DNA of 64,000 nucleotides. It comes from Candidatus Thorarchaeota archaeon MP11T_1 (lineage in GTDB: Archaea > Asgardarchaeota > Thorarchaeia > Thorarchaeales > Thorarchaeaceae). How positions within the stretch are numbered: the first letter of the stretch is position 1; every line of letters begins with the position of its first letter. The position numbers and the translations under genes were made by a program. The notes below the pieces were generated by a model. That model made no database searches, was not told the origin of the DNA, and saw only the letters and a list, made by a program, of their open reading frames with translations. The DNA lies in assembly GCA_002825515.1 (NCBI GenBank), contig PJET01000005.1, positions 1 through 64,000 of the forward strand, read 5' to 3'. Of the stretch, positions 63,893 to 64,000 are shown in pieces.

Positions 63893-64000
63893 CGATTGTC
63901 CCTTCATCTATGACATTATCGTGTATTACAACATATCCAGTAAATGCAATATACGACCATGCATGAATGGGAAGCAGTCCTGTCTGAGCAACGGACGGGA

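Noticed and set aside
63784..63966. Plus-strand 60-aa frame over tRNA-Lys
   Set aside because: It reads through the complement of the tRNA (AGSAGFEPAASSRA), a common annotation artefact.

Overview
The window reads as a chromosome segment from an archaeon, most probably an Asgard archaeon; a Thorarchaeota-like lineage is a guess from the moderate G+C content. Archaeal hallmarks are dense: the rpoB-rpoA1-rpoA2-L30e-NusA-S12-S7 block, the rpoD-L18e-L13-S9-rpoN-S2 block, L44e-S27e-aIF2alpha-Nop10, L7Ae-S28e-L24e, PolD large subunit, RadB, aIF5B, G1P dehydrogenase, CDP-archaeol synthase and an archaeal SRP RNA. Asgard-type, eukaryote-like features are an Arf-family small GTPase, a proteasome-assembly-chaperone-4-like protein, STT3 with an Ost3/Ost6-like membrane protein and a GIFT-domain (possibly OST48-like) protein, and the long EF1A insertion shared by eocytes and eukaryotes. 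I see no insertion sequence, prophage, CRISPR array or intein.

Layout. 1-2.8 kb: glyA, a MazG-like pyrophosphohydrolase and a methyltransferase. 3.4-5.2 kb: Sec61 beta, then L44e, S27e, aIF2alpha, Nop10. 5.2-11.9 kb: STT3 oligosaccharyltransferase, glycine-cleavage H and T proteins, dihydropteroate synthase, a pterin pyrophosphokinase of the MptE type and the Ost3/6-like protein. 12-25.7 kb is rich in DNA metabolism: topoisomerase I, XPD-like helicase, a RuvC/YqgF-fold protein, RadB, PolD large subunit and RPA, interleaved with PAC4-like, CarS and CBS genes. 25.7-34.5 kb: cysteine desulfurase with a winged-helix partner, Elf1, a one-helix microprotein, Lhr helicase, EngB, the GIFT protein, a SWIM protein, a metallophosphoesterase and tRNA-Pro. 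34.5-39.4 kb: orphan C5 cytosine methyltransferase, then a compact mevalonate operon (mevalonate kinase, UbiD-type decarboxylase, aconitase X large and small subunits). 39.4-48.4 kb: ribosomal/RNA polymerase operon, Arf-like GTPase, G1PDH, L7Ae group, Ndk, aIF5B, SRP RNA and intron-containing tRNA-Ser. 48.4-64 kb: EF1A, an accessory set (membrane protein, tandem SH3, flavodoxin, M14-type deacylase, EamA transporter), then S7, S12, NusA, L30e, the polymerase subunits and a tRNA-Lys with an insertion.

How the genes fit together. GlyA, GcvH, GcvT and the two pterin genes supply one-carbon metabolism. The mevalonate operon, G1PDH and CarS are successive parts of isoprenoid-ether lipid synthesis. 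STT3 with the two candidate accessory subunits, Sec61 beta and SRP RNA serve protein export and N-glycosylation. Most starts are GTG, TTG or ATG placed 5-9 nt after a GGTGA or GGAGG ribosome-binding site; several single genes instead have a TATA box about 25 nt before the start codon, suggesting leaderless mRNAs. I used these rules to trim many over-long reading frames.
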